26,852 nucleotides of DNA from SAR116 cluster bacterium (GTDB taxonomy: Bacteria; Pseudomonadota; Alphaproteobacteria; Puniceispirillales; Puniceispirillaceae), in assembly GCA_002722385.1 (NCBI GenBank), contig PBLR01000026.1, positions 1-26,852 of the forward strand. The letters are read 5' to 3'. The notes below the pieces were generated by a model, which was given only the letters and a program-made list of their open reading frames with translations, was not told the origin of the DNA and did not search any database. Below, piece by piece: positions 1 to 6,313 of this stretch. Each line of letters opens with the position of its first letter. Position 1 is the stretch's first letter. The position numbers and the translations under genes are program-made.

Positions 1-219
1 GGGCCTGTTCTGTAGGGAAAGATGCCAGCAGAAACTTTAGTTTTTGGGGGAAACGGTCTGTTTGTTGGAGACAAAGTCCCTGCTGGCATAGATTCATGAA
101 CTTGTCATGTCGCTTAACGTTCTTCGGCGATTATGTAATCTAAACAAGTCATTGAGGCAGAAATATGGCAGAGGTGAGTTTGTGGGCAAATCAAACCAGT
201 TTCAGCCTGAAAGAAGAGG
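1..219. other. Non-coding stretch beyond the 3' end of rnpB
   Basis: No convincing gene is seen in these bases; the open frames here have poor codon use and run into the RNase P gene. The notable content is a 17-bp inverted repeat (listed separately). In many Alphaproteobacteria mraZ and the division cluster follow rnpB on this side, so this could be the start of an mraZ leader on the minus strand, but mraZ itself is not in the window. Confidence 0.5.
22..89 (-). repeat. Long inverted repeat / hairpin next to rnpB
   Basis: Arms at 22-38 and 73-89 are complementary over 17 positions around a 34-base loop. Read as minus-strand RNA, the two positions that differ become G-U pairs, so the stem is unbroken; read as plus-strand RNA they are A-C mismatches. 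This favours a minus-strand transcript. A CATAAT -10-like hexamer lies upstream on the minus strand (130-135), without a good -35. After the stem there is only a short U-rich run, so it is not a clear terminator. It could be a leader hairpin of a gene to the left, a small RNA, or the end of a small mobile repeat. Confidence 0.5.
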
Positions 220-611
220 GGAACAGACAACCTGTAAGCCGGGTTCTGTCTCTGTGCCGCCCGAAACGGGCCGCACAGATGATGACTATTCATCTGGGAT
301 GCCTGTTACCAGACACCTCTTGCAACCTACCCGGACATCTCTGGCAGGATCACCAGTGCTGACTAAACAGCTATGCCCCTACATGGTCTTGCTTCGGATG
401 GGGTTTACCCTGCCAGGCCTGTCACCAGCCCTGCGGTGCGCTCTTACCGCCCCTTTTCACCCTTACCAGACGCTGTGTCTGGCGGTTTGTTTTCTGTGGC
501 ACTTTCCCTGGGGTCGCCCCCGCTGGACGTTATCCAGCATCCTGATCCTGTAAAGCCCGGACTTTCCTCTGTCAGCATAAGGCCAACAGCAGCCATCCGG
601 TCATCTGTTCC
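220..611 (-). ncRNA. rnpB: RNase P RNA, bacterial type A
   Basis: This is the catalytic RNA of ribonuclease P, which removes 5' leaders from pre-tRNAs. On the minus strand the conserved 5' motif GAGGAAAGTCCGGGCTT lies at 553-569 and the conserved 3' motif AGAACCCGGCTTACAG at 232-247. The ends were set by helix P1: 13 bases at 599-611 pair without a gap with 220-232, counting two G-U pairs. The length of about 392 nt fits the family. It is transcribed in the same direction as uup, beginning about 40 bases after that gene's stop codon. The mature ends may differ by a few bases. Confidence 0.96.
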
Positions 612-618
612 GATTCGA

Positions 619-648
619 AGTTTTGCCTGTTTGTGGGGGGGAAGTCAA
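619..648 (-). promoter_or_regulatory. Candidate sigma70 promoter of rnpB
   Basis: On the minus strand TTGACT (643-648) is followed after 18 bases by AAAACT (619-624). The predicted start falls at about 611-612, which matches the first base of helix P1. The -35 is good and the -10 is poor. The -35 lies within 6 bases of the uup stop codon. The promoter is inferred from position and motif only. Confidence 0.45.
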
Positions 649-649
649 T

Positions 650-2524
650 TCATCCGCTGCTGAGCTCTTCTCTCAACAGCTCTAAAGACAGCCAATCCTC
701 TTCCATTTGGGCGAGCTGGTCCTTGTCTTGTTTGGTCTGTTCCGCCAGGCCCTGATAGGCGTCCGGGTTATCCGCATAAAAGGTCATGTCAGACAGGCGC
801 GCATCCGCAGCGGCAATTTTGGCTTGCATATCGGCAATCTGCTGCGGCAGCTTTTCTAAGAGATAGGCTTGTTTATAGCTCAGTTTGGTTTGCTCGCGCG
901 TGGGCGGCCTGTCTGACCGTTTGTTTCGTGATGTATTGTGTTTGCGGGGTTTTTGCTGGCCTGTTGCGGCCTTTGCCTGCTTGTCCTGCTGTTTGCGGCG
1001 GCGCTCCAGATAGTCGGAATAACCGCCGGCATGGGCAACCACGCGCCCGTCCTCTTCAAATGCCAGCAGGCCGGTGACTGTCCGGTCAAGAAAATCACGG
1101 TCATGGCTGACGATCAGAACCGTGCCGTCATAATCACTGACCACTTCCTGCAGCAGATCAATGGTCTCCATATCCAGATCATTGGTCGGCTCATCCAGAA
1201 CCAGAAAATTATGGGGCTGGGCAAAAATGAAAGCCAGCATCAGCCGGTTCTGTTCGCCGCCGGACAAGGTGGAGACTTTCTGCGTCATTTTGAAATCATC
1301 AAATAAAAAATCGCGCAGATAGCTGGTGACATGGCGCGGCTTGCCCGCAATATTCACCGCATCTCCCCCGTCCGGGCATAAGATGGTCCAGGGGCTGGCC
1401 TGTTGGTTCAGCAGGGCCCGGTTCTGGTCAAAATAGCCCGGGATCAAACCGTAACCTGATTTGACATGGCCCTTGTCCGGGGGTTGTTCTCCCAGCAGGG
1501 TTTTGACCAATGTTGATTTGCCTGCACCGTTGGGGCCGACCAGACCCAGCCTGTCGCCGCGCAGGATTTTCAGATTGAAATGGCTGACGAGCTGGCGGCT
1601 GTGCTGTTCAGGGGCGCCGACAGACAGGCTGATGTCGCGGGCTTCCAGAACAACCTGGCCACCGGTTTCGGCCTTTACCTTGCCCATGCTCATCTCGCGC
1701 ATCTGGGCCGGGGCCTGGCGGGCACGCTCTGAGCGCAGCACCTGCAGTTCACGCAGGCGGCCCTGATTGCGTTTGCGCCGCGCGCTGATGCCCTGATGCG
1801 ACCAGCGGGTTTCTTCAGCAATTTTCTTATCCAGCTTATGCAGCCGCACCGCCTCATCAGCCAGTATCGCCTCTGACCAGTCTTCAAACTCGTCAAACAC
1901 ACCCTGCCGGCGGCGCAGGGTTCCCTGATTCAGCCATAAAATCCCATTACCAAGGGCGCGCAGAAAGGCGCGGTCATGGCTGATCAGAATAAGCGCGCCT
2001 TTACGGGCTTTCAGCATCGCCTCTAGCCATTCAATGGTCGGCAGATCAAGATGGTTTGTCGGCTCATCCAGAAGCAGCACGTCAGGATCTGTAATCAATG
2101 CCTTGGCCAGAGACACACGTCTGCGCTCTCCGCCTGACAAATTATCTGTCAGCTGCGCACCATCCAGCCCCAGCCGCCCCAAAATGGCCTCAGCCTTATG
2201 AGCTTGTCTGCGTCTGTCCTCAACGCTTAAGTCCGGGCCGTCATCCAGCCCGTCCAGAACATAAGATGAGAGGGTCATGCTGCCGCGAAAGGACGGGTTC
2301 TGCGGCAGATAGGCAACTGAACTGTAGGGCGCGCACCAGCGGCTGCCTTCATCTGGTTCGGTTTGCCCGGCAATCAGCTTCATCAGCGAGGATTTACCGG
2401 CCCCGTTGCGCCCGACAAAGGCCAGCCTGTCTCCGGCACTGATGGCCAGATCAACATGCCGCAACAGCCATCTGTCGCCCAGATTCAGGCCTAAATCAGA
2501 AACGGATAATAATGGCGGGGCCAT
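650..2524 (-). CDS. uup: ABC-F family ATPase, Uup-like
   Basis: This is a cytoplasmic ABC-F protein of 624 residues with two ABC ATPase domains and no membrane segment. Domain 1 has Walker A GRNGAGKS at residues 38-45, signature LSGGE near 129-133 and Walker B ending in DEPTNHLD. Domain 2 has Walker A GPNGAGKS, signature LSGGEQNR and DEPTNDLD. The charged, coiled-coil C-terminal region of about 80 residues is the Uup-type extension, which in E. coli binds DNA; other ABC-F members act on the ribosome. In E. coli, uup mutants show increased precise excision of transposons. The ATG has AAGGA 8 bases upstream. Assignment to Uup rather than another ABC-F subgroup rests on the C-terminal region. 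Confidence 0.9.
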   Translation of the reverse strand: MAPPLLSVSDLGLNLGDRWLLRHVDLAISAGDRLAFVGRNGAGKSSLMKLIAGQTEPDEGSRWCAPYSSVAYLPQNPSFRGSMTLSSYVLDGLDDGPDLSVEDRRRQAHKAEAILGRLGLDGAQLTDNLSGGERRRVSLAKALITDPDVLLLDEPTNHLDLPTIEWLEAMLKARKGALILISHDRAFLRALGNGILWLNQGTLRRRQGVFDEFEDWSEAILADEAVRLHKLDKKIAEETRWSHQGISARRKRNQGRLRELQVLRSERARQAPAQMREMSMGKVKAETGGQVVLEARDISLSVGAPEQHSRQLVSHFNLKILRGDRLGLVGPNGAGKSTLVKTLLGEQPPDKGHVKSGYGLIPGYFDQNRALLNQQASPWTILCPDGGDAVNIAGKPRHVTSYLRDFLFDDFKMTQKVSTLSGGEQNRLMLAFIFAQPHNFLVLDEPTNDLDMETIDLLQEVVSDYDGTVLIVSHDRDFLDRTVTGLLAFEEDGRVVAHAGGYSDYLERRRKQQDKQAKAATGQQKPRKHNTSRNKRSDRPPTREQTKLSYKQAYLLEKLPQQIADMQAKIAAADARLSDMTFYADNPDAYQGLAEQTKQDKDQLAQMEEDWLSLELLREELSSG

Positions 2525-2568
2525 AAGCTGGTCCTTAAACTAAATCTTCTGGTCTGGGGCCCGGTTTG

Positions 2569-3297
2569 TTATGCGGGTCTGCTGGCCATTTGTCTAGACA
2601 GGGTGTCATAGGCATGGTTGATACGCGCCAGTCGGTCAGTCGCGGCCTGTACAAATTCTTCTGGCATGCCCGCGGCGATCAGCTTGTCGGGGTGATGTGC
2701 GGCGGCCAAAGTGCGCCAGGCCATGCGGATATCCTGCAGGCTGGCATCCTCCGGCACGCCCAGGACCAGATGCGGCGGCGGGTTCTCGCCTGAATAAATA
2801 TCAGACAGGCGGGCGAACTCCTCCTCCTCATATCCGAAGATTGTGGCCACCTGCTGCAGATAGGCCCATTCCGGGGCGGTGATCCGGCCATCAGAACGGG
2901 CGATGGTAAATAACAGATCAAGAAGCTGTTCAAGTATTGCTGATTTAGGCCCGAACAGGCTGGCGGTCTGCCGGGCGTAGGCTTCAAACCCGTCTTGTGT
3001 CTGCCGGGCCAGATCCCAGAACTGGCCGACCCGGTGCAGGTCTTTTTCAGGGATTTGCACACGTGATCGAAAACTGTTGATCTCAGCTGAGGTGACCACG
3101 CCATCTGCTCTGGCCATTTTTGCTGACAGGGCGATGACCGCCACGGTGAACGCCACTTTCCTGGCTTCATCCGGGTCAAGATGCCGGCGCAGCTGCTGGC
3201 CAGCCAGTGACCCGGCCGCCGCGCCCAGCAATGCGCCAATTGGGCCGCCAAAGGCAAATCCGGTTACCCCGCCTATGATCAGTCCCCAAATTGTCAT
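2569..3297 (-). CDS. djlA: DjlA-like TerB / J-domain co-chaperone
   Basis: This protein of 242 residues has a glycine- and alanine-rich hydrophobic N-terminus (about residues 3-32), which could be a membrane anchor. Next come a TerB-like helical domain (about 50-165, with acidic helix-loop-helix pairs ADGVVT and SDGRIT) and a C-terminal J domain carrying the diagnostic HPD at 202-204. J domains stimulate the ATPase of DnaK, so the inferred role is recruiting DnaK to the inner membrane. Domain order and length match alphaproteobacterial DjlA proteins. Its stop lies 44 bases before the uup start on the same strand, so the two may be co-transcribed. An AAGGAG ribosome site lies 11 bases from the ATG. 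Confidence 0.88.
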   Translation of the reverse strand: MTIWGLIIGGVTGFAFGGPIGALLGAAAGSLAGQQLRRHLDPDEARKVAFTVAVIALSAKMARADGVVTSAEINSFRSRVQIPEKDLHRVGQFWDLARQTQDGFEAYARQTASLFGPKSAILEQLLDLLFTIARSDGRITAPEWAYLQQVATIFGYEEEEFARLSDIYSGENPPPHLVLGVPEDASLQDIRMAWRTLAAAHHPDKLIAAGMPEEFVQAATDRLARINHAYDTLSRQMASRPA

Positions 3298-3330
3298 GAC
3301 GGTGAAGTCTCCTTAACGTGGAAAAGCAGA

Positions 3331-3360
3331 TTGCCGGACAGCCAAAATTTTCACTATACT
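3331..3360 (+). promoter_or_regulatory. Candidate promoter of the tusA-like gene
   Basis: TTGCCG (3331-3336) and TATACT (3355-3360) are separated by 18 bases in the divergent gap between djlA and the TusA-family gene. The predicted transcript start is near 3367, giving a leader of about 43 bases. This is motif evidence only. Confidence 0.5.
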
Positions 3361-3409
3361 GCGCCACGATGCAAAGTCTTTTTGAGCTGGTTATAGCGAG
3401 TTTAGCGAA

Positions 3410-3646
3410 ATGACACAAATCCCGTCATTTGATTACCGAGGATTGAAATGCCCGTTACCTGTGCTGAAGGCCCGGCGCGCCTTATCACAGCTGACAGCCG
3501 GGCAAGAGGCTGAATTTCTTGCCGATGATCCCGCCTCTCCGTTGGATATGTCCCATTTCTGTGAGGCAGAGGGTCATCATCTGGCCAGCTCAGATGAGGT
3601 GGATGGCTATTTTGTCTATCATATTATCAAAGGGGATAAGGCCTGA
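3410..3646 (+). CDS. TusA/SirA-family sulfur carrier protein
   Basis: This is a small cytoplasmic protein of 78 residues with the N-terminal signature of the family, GLKCPLP, in which Cys14 is the persulfide-carrying residue of the CPxP motif. Family members pass sulfur from cysteine desulfurases to tRNA thiolation, cofactor synthesis or other acceptors. No dsr, sox or tusBCDE genes are nearby, so the acceptor is unknown. The gene is divergent from djlA and convergent with the hypothetical gene that ends at 3687. The family call is secure; TusA itself versus a YedF- or SirA-like paralogue is not resolved. Confidence 0.88.
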   Translation: MTQIPSFDYRGLKCPLPVLKARRALSQLTAGQEAEFLADDPASPLDMSHFCEAEGHHLASSDEVDGYFVYHIIKGDKA

Positions 3647-3662
3647 GCGGGGCCGTGATCTG

Positions 3663-3686
3663 GCAGATACTCCCTTTTATATCTGC
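3663..3686. terminator. Possible bidirectional terminator hairpin
   Basis: GCAGATA (3663-3669) and TATCTGC (3680-3686) form a perfect 7-bp stem with a 10-base loop in the 40-base gap between two convergent genes. A partly matched outer arm (3657-3664 with 3691-3699) could extend it. There is no clean U-tract on either side, so termination is inferred mainly from position. Confidence 0.35.
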
Positions 3687-4040
3687 TCACGCCAAGATCT
3701 GATAGAGCTGGTTAAGATATGCTTGATAGGCGGCAGCGCGGTCCGGCTTGTCCAGCTGAATACCGAGCTGTTCAGCAAAAGCAAAAAACCCCGGGGCAGG
3801 CAGGCCGTCTCTGGCTTTGGAAATCACAACCGCCGCTCTGAGAGGGCGTCCGCACTTTTGGTCTTCTGCCATAGTCTGCTCTAACCAGCTGGTCAGCCGG
3901 TGAATGCGGTGCGGGCCTGTCAGCCCGGCTGCTGTGGCCAGCTGATTATAGGTAATCTGGCGCTTATCCTTGATCATCGTCATCAACAGCTGGTCTGCTG
4001 TGGCTTGCCAGCCGTCGGGGTTTTCAGGGGTTATTTTCAT
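3687..4040 (-). CDS. Conserved protein of unknown function, 117 aa
   Basis: I do not recognise a named family. The N-terminal part (about 20-70) looks helical and resembles a winged-helix-type unit (ITYNQLATAAGL, then an RIHRL-containing helix). A compact segment GRPLRAAVVISKARDGLPAPGFF at about 64-86 has the look of a conserved core. No signal peptide, membrane segment or cysteine pair is seen. The codon use is like that of its neighbours, and the gene sits head-to-head with the acyltransferase gene, with a 62-base gap. DNA or RNA binding is a guess from the helix pattern. Confidence 0.75.
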   Translation of the reverse strand: MKITPENPDGWQATADQLLMTMIKDKRQITYNQLATAAGLTGPHRIHRLTSWLEQTMAEDQKCGRPLRAAVVISKARDGLPAPGFFAFAEQLGIQLDKPDRAAAYQAYLNQLYQILA

Positions 4041-4062
4041 CTTCTTCCTGGCCAGGCTGCTT

Positions 4063-4093
4063 TTGCTTGAGCGGGGCGGGCAACCGCTATAGT
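4063..4093 (+). promoter_or_regulatory. Candidate promoter of the plsC-like gene
   Basis: A good -10, TATAGT (4088-4093), lies 10 bases before the likely ATG at 4103. The -35 is uncertain: TTGCTT (4063-4068) with 19-base spacing, or TTGAGC (4067-4072) with 15. If used, the transcript would start at about 4100 and be nearly leaderless. Confidence 0.35.
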
Positions 4094-4102
4094 AATGAGG
4101 CT

Positions 4103-4798
4103 ATGATACTCATCAGATCGTTCGTGTTCAATATTCTGTTCTATGCCAGTACGGCCGTGCTGGCGGTTGTGCTGTTCCCCTGTCTGCTGCGGGCGGGCTG
4201 GGCCCGGGCGGCTGGCAAGTTCTGGGGCGGATATACGGCCCGGCTTCTTCTTGTGACGGGTCTGCGTCATCAGCTGACAGGTGACCGGCATAAAGGTCGG
4301 CAGGTGATTTATGCGGTCAAACATCAATCAGCCTGGGAAACGCTGATTTTATATTACGAGCTGGATGCGCCGGTTATTGTATTGAAACGCGAATTGCTGC
4401 GGCTGCCGATTCTGGGCTGGTTTTTCCGGCGGTCAGGCTGTATCGCGGTTGACCGCAAGGCTGGCATGGCCGCGCTGAAGATGATGCGTCAGCAGGCAGT
4501 TGCGGCCGCGGCCACCGGCCGTTCGGTGCTGATTTTTCCGCAAGGCACGCGGGTCGCTTCTGGCCAGTCTGCGCCTTATCAGATCGGTGTATTTGCGCTG
4601 TATCAGGCCACCGGATTGGATGTTGTTCCTGTGGCGTTAAATTCAGGCCGGTTCTGGGCCCGCAACGGGTTTATCAAAAAGCCGGGCCTGATTTCAGTTT
4701 GTTTTCTGCCTAGCCTTGCCGGGGGCTTGTCGCGCGGGGAATTCATGACCAAGTTAGAAGAAGCGATAGAGACAGAAATGACCCGGCTGGACGGCTGA
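4103..4798 (+). CDS. PlsC-type 1-acylglycerol-3-phosphate acyltransferase
   Basis: This enzyme transfers an acyl chain to lysophosphatidic acid to give phosphatidic acid, at the inner face of the cytoplasmic membrane. The 231-residue protein has an N-terminal hydrophobic helix (about 5-28), the acyltransferase motif HQSAWE with His74, and the glycerophosphate-binding motif FPQGTR (145-150). The usual HX4D is HX4E here and the usual FPEGTR has Gln. The frame opens earlier with a TTG at 4067, but the ATG at 4103 gives the normal start of the family and was chosen. It is followed by the DUF2237 gene after 38 bases. Substrate specificity within the PlsC family is not certain. Confidence 0.85.
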   Translation: MILIRSFVFNILFYASTAVLAVVLFPCLLRAGWARAAGKFWGGYTARLLLVTGLRHQLTGDRHKGRQVIYAVKHQSAWETLILYYELDAPVIVLKRELLRLPILGWFFRRSGCIAVDRKAGMAALKMMRQQAVAAAATGRSVLIFPQGTRVASGQSAPYQIGVFALYQATGLDVVPVALNSGRFWARNGFIKKPGLISVCFLPSLAGGLSRGEFMTKLEEAIETEMTRLDG

Positions 4799-4836
4799 GG
4801 GCCTGCACTAAAAAAACACAAGAGGCAGAAGACTTT

Positions 4837-5238
4837 ATGGACGGCGAAAGTTTTGGCGGTGGCCGCCAGAAAAATGTGCTTGGCGGTGCGCTGATCCCCT
4901 GTTCGGTCAGCCCGATGACAGGGTTTTTCCGTGATGGCTGTTGTCACACCGGGCCTGAAGATATGGGCAGCCATACAGTTTGTGCGGTGATGACAGATGA
5001 TTTTCTGCATTTCAGTAAGGCCGCCGGCAATGATCTGATGACCGCGCGGCCTGAATATAACTTCCCTGGCCTGAAACCCGGGGACAGCTGGTGTTTATGT
5101 GCTGCAAGATGGGAACAGGCCAGACGTGCCGGTGCCGCGCCGAAAGTTCTTCTGGCCGCCACCAATGAAGCCTGCCTGTCGGTTGTCAGCCTTGCTGATC
5201 TCAGAGCGCATGCCCTTGAAACAGACCGGTATGGCTGA
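4837..5238 (+). CDS. DUF2237 family protein
   Basis: The 133-residue protein matches the DUF2237 pattern across its length: NVLG at the front, then an FFRDGCCHTGPEDMGSHTVC core, GNDL, and GLKPGDSWCLCAARW near the middle. The family has no established function that I know of. The invariant cysteines (a CC pair, the SHTVC cysteine and the CLC pair) and histidines suggest metal binding or redox chemistry, but this is inference. It is soluble with no signal peptide. It lies downstream of the acyltransferase gene and overlaps the start of a small membrane protein gene by 8 bases, so all three are probably one operon. Confidence 0.9.
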   Translation: MDGESFGGGRQKNVLGGALIPCSVSPMTGFFRDGCCHTGPEDMGSHTVCAVMTDDFLHFSKAAGNDLMTARPEYNFPGLKPGDSWCLCAARWEQARRAGAAPKVLLAATNEACLSVVSLADLRAHALETDRYG

Positions 5239-5374
5239 ACAGGATAAACGTCTGTGGCTGATCTGGGCCGGGCTTGTGCTGGCCGTTGTGGTGATGCTGC
5301 CGTTTCTGGTCAGGCATCCCGGGTTTTTTGCCTCTGCGCTGAGCTATTGCGTTACCATGTTTGGTCTGGCCTGA
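5231..5374 (+). CDS. Small single-span membrane protein, 47 aa
   Basis: The ATG lies inside the last codons of the DUF2237 gene (8-base overlap in another frame), an arrangement that suggests translational coupling. The product starts MAEQDKRLWLIW and has one strong hydrophobic segment at about residues 8-26, followed by a second moderately hydrophobic stretch near the C-terminus. I recognise no family. It may be an inner-membrane partner of the DUF2237 or acyltransferase protein. The frame is open further upstream, but those codons lie wholly within the DUF2237 gene. It is plausible as a real gene but not proven. Confidence 0.55.
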   Translation: MAEQDKRLWLIWAGLVLAVVVMLPFLVRHPGFFASALSYCVTMFGLA

Positions 5375-5636
5375 AGGCCCGGTCTTTTTTCAGAAAAAAT
5401 ACTTAACGGTCAAAAAACTGCACGAACGGCGAAATCTGTGTTACGCTGAGGGCGGGGAAGCAGGTTTTAAAGAAGGGGTGTCCCCCGATGAGTTGGGACC
5501 GGCTAGGATTACTCAACCAAGGGACACACCTACTATACGCAGGTTGCCAACATGTGGACTTGTTGAGATCTGCTTTCCCGCAAATTTCTCTGAACTTTCC
5601 ACTATATGAGATGCCTTGCCGAAATTTTGTCTGTCT
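5375..5636. other. Intergenic region with structured element
   Basis: No protein-coding gene is supported between the small membrane protein and the nucleosidase gene, which converge here. The region is dominated by the inverted-repeat array at 5452-5581. On the minus strand a TATAGT -10-like hexamer occurs at 5601-5606. Confidence 0.6.
5452..5581 (+). ncRNA. Candidate structured RNA, unclassified
   Basis: Three nested or adjacent stems can be drawn. The closing stem is 5452-5463 with 5570-5581 (12 bp, one G-U). The first inner stem is 5474-5484 with 5521-5531 (10 of 11 pairs), capped by 5492-5496 with 5513-5517. The second inner stem is 5548-5552 with 5561-5565. Together these give a three-way junction of about 130 nt. 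The G-U pairs occur on the plus strand and would be A-C mismatches on the minus strand, which favours a plus-strand RNA. However, the best -10 hexamer lies on the minus strand. It does not match tmRNA, SRP RNA or riboswitch motifs that I know; a divergent 6S-like RNA cannot be excluded. No gene follows it in sense on either strand. Confidence 0.45.
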
Positions 5637-6188
5637 TCAGAGGGCCAGCAGGGTTTTCTGAAGGCTCAGGAACGCAGTGGCAGAATCTGGCAGGCTGTTT
5701 TTCCAGTCTTCATTTGCGCTGGCATCTGCCTCATCTGAGATGAATTTAAAAGACCGCAGGGGAATCTGTTCCCGTGCGGCGATTTTTGCCAGCGCGTACA
5801 GCTCCATATCCACAAGATCACAAGGAATATCAGGCGGGCTGGTTGCAAAGCGATCAGCTGTACCACAGATCAGCGGACTGTCAGACAGAGTGAAACAAGA
5901 GGTGTGATCTTCAAACGGCGTTACCCCCAGCTTGAGGCCGAGCGGGCGGACATCCATGTCATATTGAACAGATTTGCCAACTTCAACAATGCCTGACAAA
6001 CTAGGTGTAACGGCCCCGGCGGTACCAAAATTGATCAACAGATCCGGTTTGCTGTCGGCAAGCGCCGCCATTAAGGAAATCGCTGCATTCACCTTGCCCA
6101 CCCCGGTATAAATCACAGTCCAGTCTGCCAGCCCTTCTGTCGGCAGTTCCTGGTCAAGAGCAACGATAAGCGCAACATGTTTTGACAT
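5637..6188 (-). CDS. MTA/SAH nucleosidase-like protein
   Basis: The 183-residue protein belongs to the purine nucleoside phosphorylase / MTA-SAH nucleosidase fold. With Met1 at 6188 the visible motifs are DQE at 12-14 (position of the catalytic Glu), TGVGKVNAA near 28-36, FGTAGA near 54-59, DMELYA at 127-132 with Glu129, and SDEAD with Asp152. These match the residues that bind ribose and protonate the base. The likely reaction is cleavage of 5'-methylthioadenosine or S-adenosylhomocysteine to adenine. At about 183 residues it is shorter than the usual 230. An upstream TTG (6209) exists, but the ATG gives the family-like N-terminus. Substrate is inferred. Confidence 0.8.
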   Translation of the reverse strand: MSKHVALIVALDQELPTEGLADWTVIYTGVGKVNAAISLMAALADSKPDLLINFGTAGAVTPSLSGIVEVGKSVQYDMDVRPLGLKLGVTPFEDHTSCFTLSDSPLICGTADRFATSPPDIPCDLVDMELYALAKIAAREQIPLRSFKFISDEADASANEDWKNSLPDSATAFLSLQKTLLAL

Positions 6189-6223
6189 CAAACAACACCC
6201 TGTCTGCAAGATTTATGAAAAAA

Positions 6224-6249
6224 CAGCCTTGTCAGCACAGCCTTGACAG
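6224..6249. repeat. Tandem 12-bp repeat in divergent promoter gap
   Basis: CAGCCTTGTCAG (6224-6235) and CAGCCTTGACAG (6238-6249) differ at one base and are 2 bases apart. They lie between the nucleosidase gene and the aldo/keto reductase gene, which diverge. The second copy contains TTGACA. This could be an operator or a chance duplication. Confidence 0.4.
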
Positions 6250-6313
6250 ACAACCATAGGAGTTCCGCGCTGAGCGTACTGGGTGAACAGAGTATATCAA
6301 AAGGGTATGAATT

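Noticed and set aside
1..219. MraZ-binding boxes for a downstream division cluster
   Set aside because: TGGG-like motifs occur here only on the plus strand, the wrong orientation for a gene to the left, and without regular spacing.
107..663. Three plus-strand open frames (148, 65 and 96 codons)
   Set aside because: They lie mostly across the RNase P RNA gene, whose conserved motifs and P1 helix explain the sequence; codon use is poor and no family is seen.
2679..3257. Minus-strand frame of 192 codons
   Set aside because: It lies within the djlA-like gene in another frame; the djlA frame has TerB and HPD motifs.
4067..4102. Longer TTG start for the PlsC-like protein
   Set aside because: It would add 12 residues unlike the family N-terminus, and a -10-like hexamer overlaps that stretch; the ATG at 4103 fits better.
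5360..5393. Terminator after the small membrane protein
   Set aside because: GGCC-TGAA-GGCC followed by a T-run looks suggestive, but the stem is only 4 bp and the T-run is 5 bases away; too weak to call.
6189..6209. Upstream TTG start for the nucleosidase
   Set aside because: It adds seven residues before the normal N-terminal strand of the family; the ATG at 6188 has an AGGG about 10 bases upstream.
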